From: an uncultured Acidimicrobiales bacterium
GTDB taxonomy: Bacteria; Actinomycetota; Acidimicrobiia; Acidimicrobiales; Aldehydirespiratoraceae
Direction of reading: 5' to 3'
DNA length: 12,263 bases
NCBI GenBank assembly: GCA_938091985.1
Contig: CALKOE010000213.1
Span: 1 to 12,263 of the forward strand
The position numbers and the translations under genes are program-made. Under the pieces are notes generated by a model. That model did not search any database, was not told the origin of the DNA, and saw only the letters and a list, made by a program, of their open reading frames with translations. This document shows positions 1 to 7,166 of this stretch, piece by piece (the stretch's first letter is position 1; each line of letters starts with the position of its first letter).

Positions 1-1839
1 AGGTCGAGCGCGGGGGAGGAATCGACGCTGTCTGCGACCACACATGATCACGGGCCGGATCAACTTCGGGCGGGCGGCGGAGCCTTTGATTCCACCGGCC
101 GGGCCGGCTGGCTGCTGATCTGGCAGACGGCCAAGGAAGAGAAGTGGGGCCTGATCTTCGGGATGTTGGCGTCGGTCGCCTGGACGGCCGGGCGGGTCAC
201 TGTGCCCCTCATGGTCCAACTCGGCCTCGACCGAGGAGTGCGCGAGGACGGCCCCCTGCTCAAGTGGGTGCTGCTGATCCTGGCTGCGGGCTTCGTGTCT
301 GCGATCTTCCTCGGTGTTCGCCGCTACCTGGCATTTCGCAATGCTCGCATCATCGAGGCGAAGCTCCGCGACCGGATCTTCGCCCACATCCAACGCCTGC
401 ATTTCTCGTTCCACGACGCCAACGCCACCGGCGAGCTGATGAGTCGAGGCAACACCGATCTCCAGCATTTCCAGAATGTCGTCGTGCTTGTGCCCTTGAC
501 GTTCGGCAACTTCCTGATCGTCTGCTCGGTGACGGTGATCATGCTGATCATCCAGCCCGTACTGGCTGTGCTGGCCCTTGTGTCGTTGCCCTTCGTGAAC
601 GTGCTCGGACGAAGGTTTGCCCTCCAGCTTCATCCGGCAGTGTTGGCGGTGCAGCAGGAGGCGGCTCAGCTGGCCGCCGTGGTGGAGGAGACGGTGTCGG
701 GTGTTCGTGTCGTGAAGGGCTTCGGCTCAGAACCGGTGCAGGCCGACAAGCTGCGCCGCGAAGCCGACGACCTGTTCGACGAGTCGATGCGGGCATCCGT
801 GATTCGTGCCCGTTTCATGCCGGGCATCGAGATCTTGCCCAACATCGGCCTCATCACTGTGCTCGGCTACGGCGGGCACCTTGTGCTCAACGGCGACATG
901 ACGGTGGGGGAGTTGGTCAGCTTCAACATCTACGTGATGATGCTGGTGCAGCCGCTGCGCATGCTCGGCATGATCGTGGCCAACAGCCAGCGAGCCGCGT
1001 CGGCGGGCGAGCGCATCGCTGAGGTGCTCGAGACCGCACCACGCATTGTCGACACGGCTGAGCCGGTGCCGCTGCCTGGTGGAGATGCGCTCGGGCGCGT
1101 GGAGTTCCGCGATGTGTCGTTCGGCTACCGGTCCGACACCGATGCGGGCGTGCTCGATGGGCTCAACCTCACGATTGAGCCGGGCGAATCGGTCGCTCTG
1201 GTCGGGGCGACGGGTTCGGGCAAGAGCACCGTGGCCCGGCTCCTGCCGCGGTTCTACGAGGTCGACTCGGGGGCGATCCTGCTCGACGGTGTGGATGTGC
1301 GCGAGGTGCGGCGCCAGGAGTTGCGGCAGTCGATCGGCATCGTGTTCGAAGAGACGTTCCTCTTCTCATCGACGATCCGCGACAACGTGGCCTTTGCCGA
1401 CCCGGATGCCCCGTTCGAGCTGGTGGAGCGAGCGGCGCGCCTTGCCGGCGCCCATGACTTCGTGGTCGACATGCCCGATGCCTACGACACCGAGATCGGG
1501 GAGCGGGGGTTTTCGTTGTCTGGTGGTCAGCGGCAACGGCTCGCCATCGCTCGGGCGATCCTGGCCGATCCGCGGGTGCTGATCCTCGACGACGCGACGT
1601 CGGCGGTCGACCCGACCAAAGAACACGAGATCCGCGATGCTCTCGCTGAAGTGATGGCGCGACGCACGACGATCGTGATCGCCCACCGCCCGGCCACGAT
1701 CGCCCTCGCCGATCGGGTGGTCCTGCTCGACAACGGCCAGATTGCGGCCGAGGGCACCCACACCGAACTGTTGGAGACCAACGATCGATACCGCGAAGTC
1801 CTCGCGATCGATCGTCCCACCACGCAGGACGGTGCCTGA
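1..1839 (+). CDS. ABC exporter half-transporter, degenerate-site subunit (5' partial)
   Basis: An inner-membrane type IV ABC exporter subunit, with an N-terminal six-helix transmembrane domain and a C-terminal ATPase. The frame is open from base 1. The first ATG (163) lies inside the first membrane helix, after a hydrophobic run beginning near base 109, and no ATG, GTG or TTG precedes it, so the true start is probably left of the window. Counting from that ATG, Walker A GATGSGKST is residues 348-356, the signature LSGGQ 452-456, Walker B VLILDD 472-477 and the H-loop His 508. Two catalytic positions deviate: the Walker B glutamate is Asp477 (base 1591) and the Q-loop glutamine is Glu396 (base 1348). 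This is the pattern of the degenerate half of heterodimeric exporters (TM287/TM288, BmrC/BmrD type). Its stop overlaps the next start by one base (TGATG, 1837-1841), so the two subunits are probably translationally coupled. The substrate cannot be read from the sequence; lipid or drug export is typical of the family. Confidence 0.93.
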   Translation, partial: RSSAGEESTLSATTHDHGPDQLRAGGGAFDSTGRAGWLLIWQTAKEEKWGLIFGMLASVAWTAGRVTVPLMVQLGLDRGVREDGPLLKWVLLILAAGFVSAIFLGVRRYLAFRNARIIEAKLRDRIFAHIQRLHFSFHDANATGELMSRGNTDLQHFQNVVVLVPLTFGNFLIVCSVTVIMLIIQPVLAVLALVSLPFVNVLGRRFALQLHPAVLAVQQEAAQLAAVVEETVSGVRVVKGFGSEPVQADKLRREADDLFDESMRASVIRARFMPGIEILPNIGLITVLGYGGHLVLNGDMTVGELVSFNIYVMMLVQPLRMLGMIVANSQRAASAGERIAEVLETAPRIVDTAEPVPLPGGDALGRVEFRDVSFGYRSDTDAGVLDGLNLTIEPGESVALVGATGSGKSTVARLLPRFYEVDSGAILLDGVDVREVRRQELRQSIGIVFEETFLFSSTIRDNVAFADPDAPFELVERAARLAGAHDFVVDMPDAYDTEIGERGFSLSGGQRQRLAIARAILADPRVLILDDATSAVDPTKEHEIRDALAEVMARRTTIVIAHRPATIALADRVVLLDNGQIAAEGTHTELLETNDRYREVLAIDRPTTQDGA

Positions 1840-3632
1840 TGGGTTGGTCGTTCGGTCACGCCACCGATCCCGATGATCAACTCGATCTCAAGGCCACCCG
1901 GCGAGTCCTGCGCCGAACGGCGCGGATGATCCTTCCGTATCGGCGCGAGGGCCTGGCCGCGGGCGGCCTGATCGTGCTCTGGACGTTGATGCTCCTGGCC
2001 GGGCCGCTGCTCGTTCGCCGGGGCATCGATGAGGGCATCGCAAAGGGAGACTCCGGTCAGCTCAACCTGTCGATCGGGCTCTATGTCGTCGTGGCGATTG
2101 TCAGCTACGTCTGCTTCCGCTCGTCCATCGTGCTGCTGGCTCGAGTGGGTGAACACTTCCTGCGTGACATGAGGGTGCGTGTGTTCGACGCGCTGCTGCG
2201 CCAGTCGATGTCGTTCTACGACCGCGAGAAGGCCGGCGTGTTGGTCTCGCGGATGACGTCCGACGTCGACTCTCTCCAGGAGTTGGTGCAGTTCGGCCTG
2301 ATCATGTTCACGAGTGCGGCGCTGTTGCTCCTCGGCTCGTTCGTGATCCTGCTCGTGTTGTCGTGGAAGCTCATGCTCGTCTGCATGGTCGCCGTGCCCG
2401 TCGTGGTGATCGCGAGCATCAAGTTCCAACGTGACTCGAACAAGGCCTACCTGGCGGTTCGCGACCGTATCGGCGACACCCTTTCGACTCTGCAAGAGTG
2501 CATCAGCGGGGTGCGGGTGGTGCAGGCCTTCGCCCGCGAGGAGGTGGAGGCCCGACGGTTCTCCGACTCCAACCATGCGCTCTACAAGACCCATATGGCC
2601 TCGGTACGAATCCAGTGCTGGTACCTCCCCATCATCGAGTTCGCAGGTGCGGCCACGACCGCACTGGCGCTCGGCGTGGGCGGGTGGATGGCGAGCGAGG
2701 GAGACCTCAGCCTCGGCACCGTGGTCGCGTTCATCCTCGTGCTCAACACCTTGTTCGAACCCGTTCAGCAGCTGAGCCAACTCTTCAACATGGTGCAGTC
2801 GGCCACGGCGTCGCTCCACAAGCTCTATGGGCTGCTCGATGAGCCACTCGACATCGGCGATCGCCCCGACGCCGTCGCGATGCCTGTCGACTCGCCGATC
2901 GTGCTCAACGGTGTCAGCTTCGGCTACGCCGGCGGCGACCCGGTACTTGCCGAGGTCGACATCGAAATCGCACCAGGGGAGAGGGTCGCGTTCGTCGGCC
3001 CCACTGGTGCGGGCAAGTCCACGATGGCGAAGCTCATCGCCCGCTTCTACGACCCGACCCTGGGAGCGGTGCGGATCGGCGACACCGACCTGCGTGACAT
3101 CCAGCTTCGGTCCCTGCGAAACGAAGTGGTGGTGGTGCCCCAGGAGGGCTACTTGTTCACCGGCACGATCGCCGACAACATCCGCGTCGCTCGCCCCGAG
3201 GCGACCGACGACGAGGTGCGTGCTGCGGCGGCCCAGATCGGCGTGCTCGACCGATTCGAGCAGCTGCCAGAAGGACTCCACACGGAGGTGCGCGAGCGCG
3301 GCAGCCGCTTGTCGGCCGGTGAGAAGCAGCTCGTGTCGTTGGCTCGCGCCGCGCTGGCCGATCCGTCGGTGCTCATCCTCGACGAGGCGACCTCGTCGGT
3401 TGACCCGGGAACCGAAGCGGCCGTGGAGACCGCGATGGAGACGCTCATGCAGGAGCGCACCGTGATCGCGATTGCTCACCGGCTGTCCACCTCGGAGCGC
3501 TGCGACCGCGTGGCCGTGGTGAGCGACGGCAGGTTGGTCGAGCTCGGCCCCCACGATGACCTCATCGCAGCCGGCGGTCACTACGCCGATCTCTACTCGG
3601 CATGGATACGGGGCCTCGGCGAGTCAGGCTGA
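1839..3632 (+). CDS. ABC exporter half-transporter, catalytic subunit
   Basis: The second half of the exporter, 597 aa, the usual full length for a TMD-NBD half-transporter. Hydrophobic helices occupy roughly residues 30-320 and the ATPase domain about 350-590. Walker A GPTGAGKST is 387-395, Q-loop Gln435, Walker B VLILDE with the catalytic Glu516, and H-loop His547, all canonical. The signature is not: it reads LSAGE (491-495) instead of LSGGQ. In ABC dimers the signature of one subunit faces the Walker motifs of the other. This altered signature therefore faces the altered Walker B and Q-loop of the upstream subunit and gives one degenerate and one competent site. The ATG overlaps the upstream stop by one base, with an AGGA about 9 bases before it as a possible ribosome binding site. 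The family assignment is certain; the cargo is unknown. Confidence 0.95.
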   Translation: MGWSFGHATDPDDQLDLKATRRVLRRTARMILPYRREGLAAGGLIVLWTLMLLAGPLLVRRGIDEGIAKGDSGQLNLSIGLYVVVAIVSYVCFRSSIVLLARVGEHFLRDMRVRVFDALLRQSMSFYDREKAGVLVSRMTSDVDSLQELVQFGLIMFTSAALLLLGSFVILLVLSWKLMLVCMVAVPVVVIASIKFQRDSNKAYLAVRDRIGDTLSTLQECISGVRVVQAFAREEVEARRFSDSNHALYKTHMASVRIQCWYLPIIEFAGAATTALALGVGGWMASEGDLSLGTVVAFILVLNTLFEPVQQLSQLFNMVQSATASLHKLYGLLDEPLDIGDRPDAVAMPVDSPIVLNGVSFGYAGGDPVLAEVDIEIAPGERVAFVGPTGAGKSTMAKLIARFYDPTLGAVRIGDTDLRDIQLRSLRNEVVVVPQEGYLFTGTIADNIRVARPEATDDEVRAAAAQIGVLDRFEQLPEGLHTEVRERGSRLSAGEKQLVSLARAALADPSVLILDEATSSVDPGTEAAVETAMETLMQERTVIAIAHRLSTSERCDRVAVVSDGRLVELGPHDDLIAAGGHYADLYSAWIRGLGESG

Positions 3633-3668
3633 TTCGCCGCCGATGTCGAACATGGGTTGAATGGAGTG

Positions 3669-4145
3669 ATGACCCCTGAAGACCTCGTCGAGATCGAACT
3701 CATCAAGCAGCTGAAGTACAAGTACCTGCGGGTGCTCGACCAACACGAATTCGACGAGATGCGCACCGTGCTGACCGCCGATGTGGTGGCCCGCTACAGC
3801 GACGGCAAATACAGCTTCGACGGGGTCGAGGCGGTTGTCGCCTTCCTGAAGGAATCGATGGGGTCCGAGCAGTTCCTCTCGAGCCACGCCGTGCACCACC
3901 CGGAGATCACACTCAACGGCGACGGCACTGCGTCGGGCATCTGGAAGCTCGAGGACACGGTGATCATCGGTGAGCACGGCATCAATCTGAGCGGCGCGGC
4001 CTTCTACTACGACGACTACGTGAAGACCGACGAGGGTTGGCGCATCAAGACGACCGGCTATCGCCGTATTTACGAAGAGATGTATCCCCGCACCGGTATC
4101 GAAGGACTCAACCTCGTCGCCGACTGGTTCACCGACGAAAGTTGA
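3669..4145 (+). CDS. SnoaL-like / NTF2-fold protein
   Basis: A 158-aa protein of the SnoaL-like (nuclear transport factor 2 fold) group, which includes small cone-shaped enzymes (hydroxylases, isomerases, dehydratases) and ligand-binding proteins of actinobacterial steroid, polyketide and aromatic pathways. What is visible: an N-terminal helix pair (LVEIELIKQLKYKYLRVLD), a region resembling the usual 'D-FDEM-L-DV' segment, then alternating strands ending in 'EGWRIKTTGYRRIYEE', which is typical of the family C-terminus. A catalytic residue cannot be named from sequence alone. Three in-frame starts are possible: TTG 3657, GTG 3666 and ATG 3669. I chose ATG because it begins MTPEDL, the usual family start; the only GGAG nearby (3663-3666) is too close to be a good ribosome site for it. 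It lies 36 bases after the exporter in the same direction and may be a read-through cistron. A repeat element starts immediately after its stop. Confidence 0.85.
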   Translation: MTPEDLVEIELIKQLKYKYLRVLDQHEFDEMRTVLTADVVARYSDGKYSFDGVEAVVAFLKESMGSEQFLSSHAVHHPEITLNGDGTASGIWKLEDTVIIGEHGINLSGAAFYYDDYVKTDEGWRIKTTGYRRIYEEMYPRTGIEGLNLVADWFTDES

Positions 4146-4176
4146 CCCGCCACATCGGTGTCAGACACCCGCTACA
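4146..4176 (+). repeat. Stop-abutting palindromic repeat element, copy 1
   Basis: A 31-base element reading CCCGCCACA, TC, then GGTGTCAGACACCCGCTACA. The core GGTGTCAGACACC (4157-4169) is a perfect inverted repeat around a central A and could fold as a 5-bp stem with a CAG loop. A second copy lies at 10149-10180 and differs at only a few positions. The element begins at the first base after the stop of the SnoaL-like gene. Its right end (4172-4176) overlaps the stop codon of the convergent monooxygenase gene on the other strand, so it fills essentially the whole gap between these two 3' ends. There is no U-tract, so it is not a textbook intrinsic terminator. It could be a REP-like repeat or a 3'-end processing or termination signal. 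Confidence 0.6.
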
Positions 4177-5644
4177 ACTGCAGATAGTCGGCGGGGATGA
4201 ACCGGCGGGTCTTTCGGCGGTATTCAGTGGTGAAACCTGGCCAGAGCAGCTCATTGCGACCTGAGTCGTTGAGATACCAACTGCCGCAACCCGAGGCCCA
4301 GACGGTGCCTTCCATCCGCTTCTGCAGTTCGGCGTAGGACGCGGCGGCGACCTCGGGGCGGACATCGATGGTGGCGCCGGGGCCGCGCTGGCCGAGATGC
4401 TCGATCGCCCCGACCGTCAGGTTCGCGGCAGCTTCGATCATGAAGATCATCGAGTTGTGGCCCAGCCCGGTGCCAGGGCCGGTGACCATGAACAGATTGG
4501 GGAACCCGGCGACGCTGATCCCGAGGTGGGTCTCGGCGTTGTCCGACCACTTGTCGTTCAGCTCGAGACCGTCGCGTCCGAAGACCTTGAGCGGGCTCAT
4601 GATCTCCCAGGTGCGAAACCCGGTGCCCAACGCGATGGCGTCGCACGGGCGATGCGTTCCATCGGTGGTGATGATGCCGTCGGCCACGACACGCTCGATC
4701 GGGTGGGTCACGAGGTCGACGTCGGCCCGGCACAGGGTGGGATACCAGTCGTCGGAGACGATCACCCGCTTGCAGCCGAATTCATACGTCGGGGTCACCT
4801 TGGCCCGAAGCTCGGCATCGGGCACCTGCGCTTCGAGAAAGCTGCCCGCCGTCTTCGTGGCGCCCTTGATCATCCAGCCCGCCTTCCCAAGCAGGCCGAT
4901 CGCCAGCACCTCCTGGCGGAGGTAGATCTTGGCTCGGTGAAGTCGCCGCATTCCCGGGACGTAGCGATACATCCACGTGCGCCAGCGGGCGTAGGGCCGG
5001 TCGTCACGCGGCACGATCCATGGAGCGGTGCGCTGGTAGACGGTTGTCGCCGCGGCGTAGGGCGCGATCTCGGGAGTGAACTGGATTGCGCTCGCGCCGG
5101 TGCCGATCACCGCAACGCGCTCGTCGCTCAGGTCGTGCTCGTGATCCCACTCCATGGAGTGCCAGACGGCGCCTTCGAAGTCGGCGAGCCCGGGGATGTC
5201 GGGGACGTGGGGCTTGCTGAGAAGACCGGTGCAGACCACGACCACATCGGCTTCGATCTCGTCGGTTGTGGTCGAGAGCTGCCAGGCGGATCGGCCCTCG
5301 TCGAAGCGAAGCTCGGTGATGTTGGTGGAGAAGCGTGTGCGGGAGTGGAGGCCCCGACGTTCGTAGATCTCCTCCATGTAGTCGAAGATCTCTTGTTGTG
5401 GCGGGTACTTCCTCGACCAGTCGGCCTTCGGCTCGAAGCTGATCGAGTAGAGGTGGCTCGGGATGTCACATGCTGCGCCTGGATACGTGTTGTCGCGCCA
5501 CGTGCCACCGAGATCATCGGCTTTTTCGTAGATGGTGAAGTTCGTGTGGCCCTGCTGTTGCAGGCGAAGCGCCACAACCATGCCCCCGAACCCGGCACCG
5601 ATGATTGCAACGCTCGGCTGGTGGGGGTGTGCCCGATCCGACAT
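4172..5644 (-). CDS. FAD-dependent Baeyer-Villiger-type monooxygenase
   Basis: A 490-aa flavoprotein monooxygenase. It is expected to use FAD, NADPH and O2 to insert oxygen into ketones (giving esters or lactones) or to oxygenate heteroatoms. Motifs in order: FAD Rossmann GAGFGG (16-21), GGTW (46-49), YPGAACD (54-60), the Baeyer-Villiger fingerprint FxGxxxHxxxWD at 156-167 with F156, G158, H162, W166 and D167 all present, the NADPH Rossmann GTGASA (181-186), and a late 'ALGTGF' strand. The length fits class B monooxygenases of the short (about 490-540 aa) type. The frame could extend upstream to 5977, but that would overlap the divergent gene and add a non-family N-terminus. The chosen ATG gives MSDRAH just before the first strand, with a -10-like TACACT 6 bases upstream. 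Substrate unknown; small, cyclic or steroid ketones are all possible. Confidence 0.93.
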   Translation of the reverse strand: MSDRAHPHQPSVAIIGAGFGGMVVALRLQQQGHTNFTIYEKADDLGGTWRDNTYPGAACDIPSHLYSISFEPKADWSRKYPPQQEIFDYMEEIYERRGLHSRTRFSTNITELRFDEGRSAWQLSTTTDEIEADVVVVCTGLLSKPHVPDIPGLADFEGAVWHSMEWDHEHDLSDERVAVIGTGASAIQFTPEIAPYAAATTVYQRTAPWIVPRDDRPYARWRTWMYRYVPGMRRLHRAKIYLRQEVLAIGLLGKAGWMIKGATKTAGSFLEAQVPDAELRAKVTPTYEFGCKRVIVSDDWYPTLCRADVDLVTHPIERVVADGIITTDGTHRPCDAIALGTGFRTWEIMSPLKVFGRDGLELNDKWSDNAETHLGISVAGFPNLFMVTGPGTGLGHNSMIFMIEAAANLTVGAIEHLGQRGPGATIDVRPEVAAASYAELQKRMEGTVWASGCGSWYLNDSGRNELLWPGFTTEYRRKTRRFIPADYLQL

Positions 5645-5650
5645 TCGGCG

Positions 5651-5656
5651 AGTGTA
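5651..5656 (-). promoter_or_regulatory. Candidate -10 element for a leaderless monooxygenase mRNA
   Basis: On the minus strand TACACT (TAnnnT consensus) ends 6 bases before the ATG of the monooxygenase gene, the spacing at which the A of ATG would itself be the transcription start. Leaderless mRNAs of this kind are common in actinomycetes. No -35 hexamer is visible at 16-18 bases, and no Shine-Dalgarno sequence precedes the ATG. The 51-base divergent gap (5645-5695) must hold promoters for both neighbours. Confidence 0.3.
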
Positions 5657-5695
5657 GAGACGAGCGGGCATCGACGCGTCGTGCATCATCGGGGC

Positions 5696-6355
5696 ATGGG
5701 CGACGGCAGCGGATGGGTGACCGAGGACGAGATGATCGAGGTTGACCGCGTGATGGTCGACGATCTCGGCATCGAACTGATCCAGATGATGGAGAACGCC
5801 GGTCGAGCGCTGGCCGAGTTGGCGGTGGCGCTGCATGCGCCAGCGAGCGTGGTGGTGTGTGCGGGGTCCGGAGGCAACGGGGGTGGCGGCATGGTCGCGG
5901 CTCGCCACCTCGCGAACCGTGGCGTGGCGGTATCGGTGGCGCTCACACGCACCGATCTCGTCGGCGTGGCGGCGCATCAGTTGTCGATCCTCGACCGCAT
6001 GGGTGTGGCGATCGTCGACGACCCGATCGAGCCCGAACTCTGGATCGACGCGGGGATCGGCTATTCGCTGCGGGGCGCGCCACGGGGCCGGTCGGCGGTG
6101 CTGATCGAGCGAATGAACAGCTCGGACGCACCGGTGTTGTCCCTCGACCTTCCATCAGGAATCGATGCCACCACAGGTGCCGTCCCGGGACTTGCGGTCG
6201 ATGCCGCAGCGACGCTCACGCTGGCTGCGCCAAAGACCGGGATGCGCGGATCACCGCATGTTGGGCAGCTGTTCGTGGCCGACATCTCGGTGCCACCGGG
6301 CGTCTTTGACACACTCGGGCACCCTGCACCGACGTTTGGTCCGCGCGAGGCTTAG
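5696..6355 (+). CDS. NAD(P)H-hydrate epimerase-like protein (YjeF N-terminal domain only)
   Basis: A 219-aa YjeF_N-domain protein. The family epimerises damaged R- and S-forms of NAD(P)H hydrate so that a dehydratase can repair them. Visible motifs: N-terminal 'TEDEMIEVDRVMVDDLGI' and 'MMENAGRAL' helices, the Rossmann-like turn SGGNGGGGMVAARHL (58-72), IDAGIG (117-122), LDLPSGID (150-157) and APKTG. In well-studied epimerases the turn reads NNGGDG; here it is GNGGGG (60-65), so the Asp and first Asn are replaced. The normally linked dehydratase domain (NnrD/carD-like) is absent, so a partner must be encoded elsewhere if this is a repair enzyme. The start ATG gives MGDGSGW followed by the family motif; the frame runs open further upstream, but only antisense to the monooxygenase gene. 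The stop overlaps the stop of the convergent gene by four bases. Confidence 0.8.
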   Translation: MGDGSGWVTEDEMIEVDRVMVDDLGIELIQMMENAGRALAELAVALHAPASVVVCAGSGGNGGGGMVAARHLANRGVAVSVALTRTDLVGVAAHQLSILDRMGVAIVDDPIEPELWIDAGIGYSLRGAPRGRSAVLIERMNSSDAPVLSLDLPSGIDATTGAVPGLAVDAAATLTLAAPKTGMRGSPHVGQLFVADISVPPGVFDTLGHPAPTFGPREA

Positions 6356-7116
6356 CGCTTCGGACCGCCACGCTCGCCGGGCCAGCGGCTGCCGCCGATG
6401 GTGTCGGCGTGAGGCCAGAATGCATCGGCGTCGAGGGGGCCGGCGTTGGTGATGTTGCGGGCCTTCGCCTGATGGGTGACGAGCTGGGCCGACACGACCT
6501 CGTTGACCGGGAGGTAACGAGCGACGGGATCCCATGGGCTGTCGCGCAAGATGACCTCGCCGTCGAGTTCTTCGACGTGGCGCTGCTCGAATGTCGTGGC
6601 GACGTCGACCACCACGGGCTCGAAGTCGTACTGCTTCTCGAGGTTGCCGATGGCGCGTGAGTACTTGGTCCACCATTCGTGCTCGGTGAAGTCACCCTCG
6701 ACGACATCGCCGGGGCCGGTGACGTCGCCGGAGTATTCGAAGAAGGTGTAGCCCTGATGGGTTGCCCGGGCACCGACGTGGTCGCCGAGGCGGAAATAGT
6801 CGATGTCACAGAGGAATTTGGGCTGGCCGTTGATCTCGCCGCTGTTGTGCACCGCAGCTTCCTGATCGATGCCCATGCCGAGGTTGTACTGGCCGGCGAC
6901 TCCCTGCCACTCGGCCGACACCTTGATGCTGCAGCCGTATTCAGGCTCGTTCAGGATCGGGATGCAGTAGACGCCGACCTGGACCACGTTGTCGAGCGCG
7001 GTGAGCCCGGGTGGTAGCAGCGGAGCGATGTTGGACTCGTCGGTCGTGTACTTGACCACGAGCTTGGGCCAGCCGGCGATTTCACCGGGATTGGACTTGA
7101 GTTCTTCTGCGGACAT
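6352..7116 (-). CDS. Acetoacetate decarboxylase family protein
   Basis: A 254-aa cytosolic protein resembling the acetoacetate decarboxylase (ADC) superfamily. Supporting features: LLPPGL (33-38) as in the ADC 'LLPEGL' region, a following strand with 'VGVYCIPI', a long mid-region with YNLGMGIDQEAAVHN, and GQPKF (97-101), whose Lys100 occupies the place of the Schiff-base lysine in the 'GFPKK' motif of true decarboxylases. The second lysine of that pair is Phe101 here, so plain acetoacetate decarboxylase activity should not be assumed; related members are aldolase-dehydratases or of unknown function. The start is well fixed: GGAGG (7124-7128) lies 7 bases before the ATG, while the longer frame to 7152 has no such site. 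It is divergent from the lipoprotein esterase, 50 bases apart, and convergent with the epimerase-like gene with overlapping stop codons. Confidence 0.78.
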   Translation of the reverse strand: MSAEELKSNPGEIAGWPKLVVKYTTDESNIAPLLPPGLTALDNVVQVGVYCIPILNEPEYGCSIKVSAEWQGVAGQYNLGMGIDQEAAVHNSGEINGQPKFLCDIDYFRLGDHVGARATHQGYTFFEYSGDVTGPGDVVEGDFTEHEWWTKYSRAIGNLEKQYDFEPVVVDVATTFEQRHVEELDGEVILRDSPWDPVARYLPVNEVVSAQLVTHQAKARNITNAGPLDADAFWPHADTIGGSRWPGERGGPKR

Positions 7117-7123
7117 CAGGTGA

Positions 7124-7128
7124 CCTCC
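7124..7128 (-). promoter_or_regulatory. Strong ribosome binding site of the ADC-like gene
   Basis: GGAGG (GGGAGG with the next base) on the minus strand, 7 bases before the ATG at 7116. It decides the start in favour of MSAEEL over the upstream in-frame codon at 7152, and it is one of the few clear Shine-Dalgarno sites in the window. Confidence 0.75.
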
Positions 7129-7166
7129 CTCACAGTTCCTTGATGGTTGCACGTCAGACTGGGGTG

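Noticed and set aside
144..1022. Open frame of 292 codons on the + strand, in another frame of the first ABC gene
   Set aside because: It has Arg/Pro/Gly-rich content with no membrane segments, and the ABC transmembrane domain occupies the same bases in the correct frame.
1527..3581. Long open frame of 684 codons on the minus strand
   Set aside because: It lies antisense to the two ABC genes, whose motifs are unmistakable. The translation is rich in His, Arg, Asp and Glu without domain patterns, as expected for the mirror frame of high-GC coding DNA.
4397..5695. Upstream extension of the epimerase-like frame
   Set aside because: The extension runs antisense through the monooxygenase gene. 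The YjeF_N fold starts only after ATG 5696.
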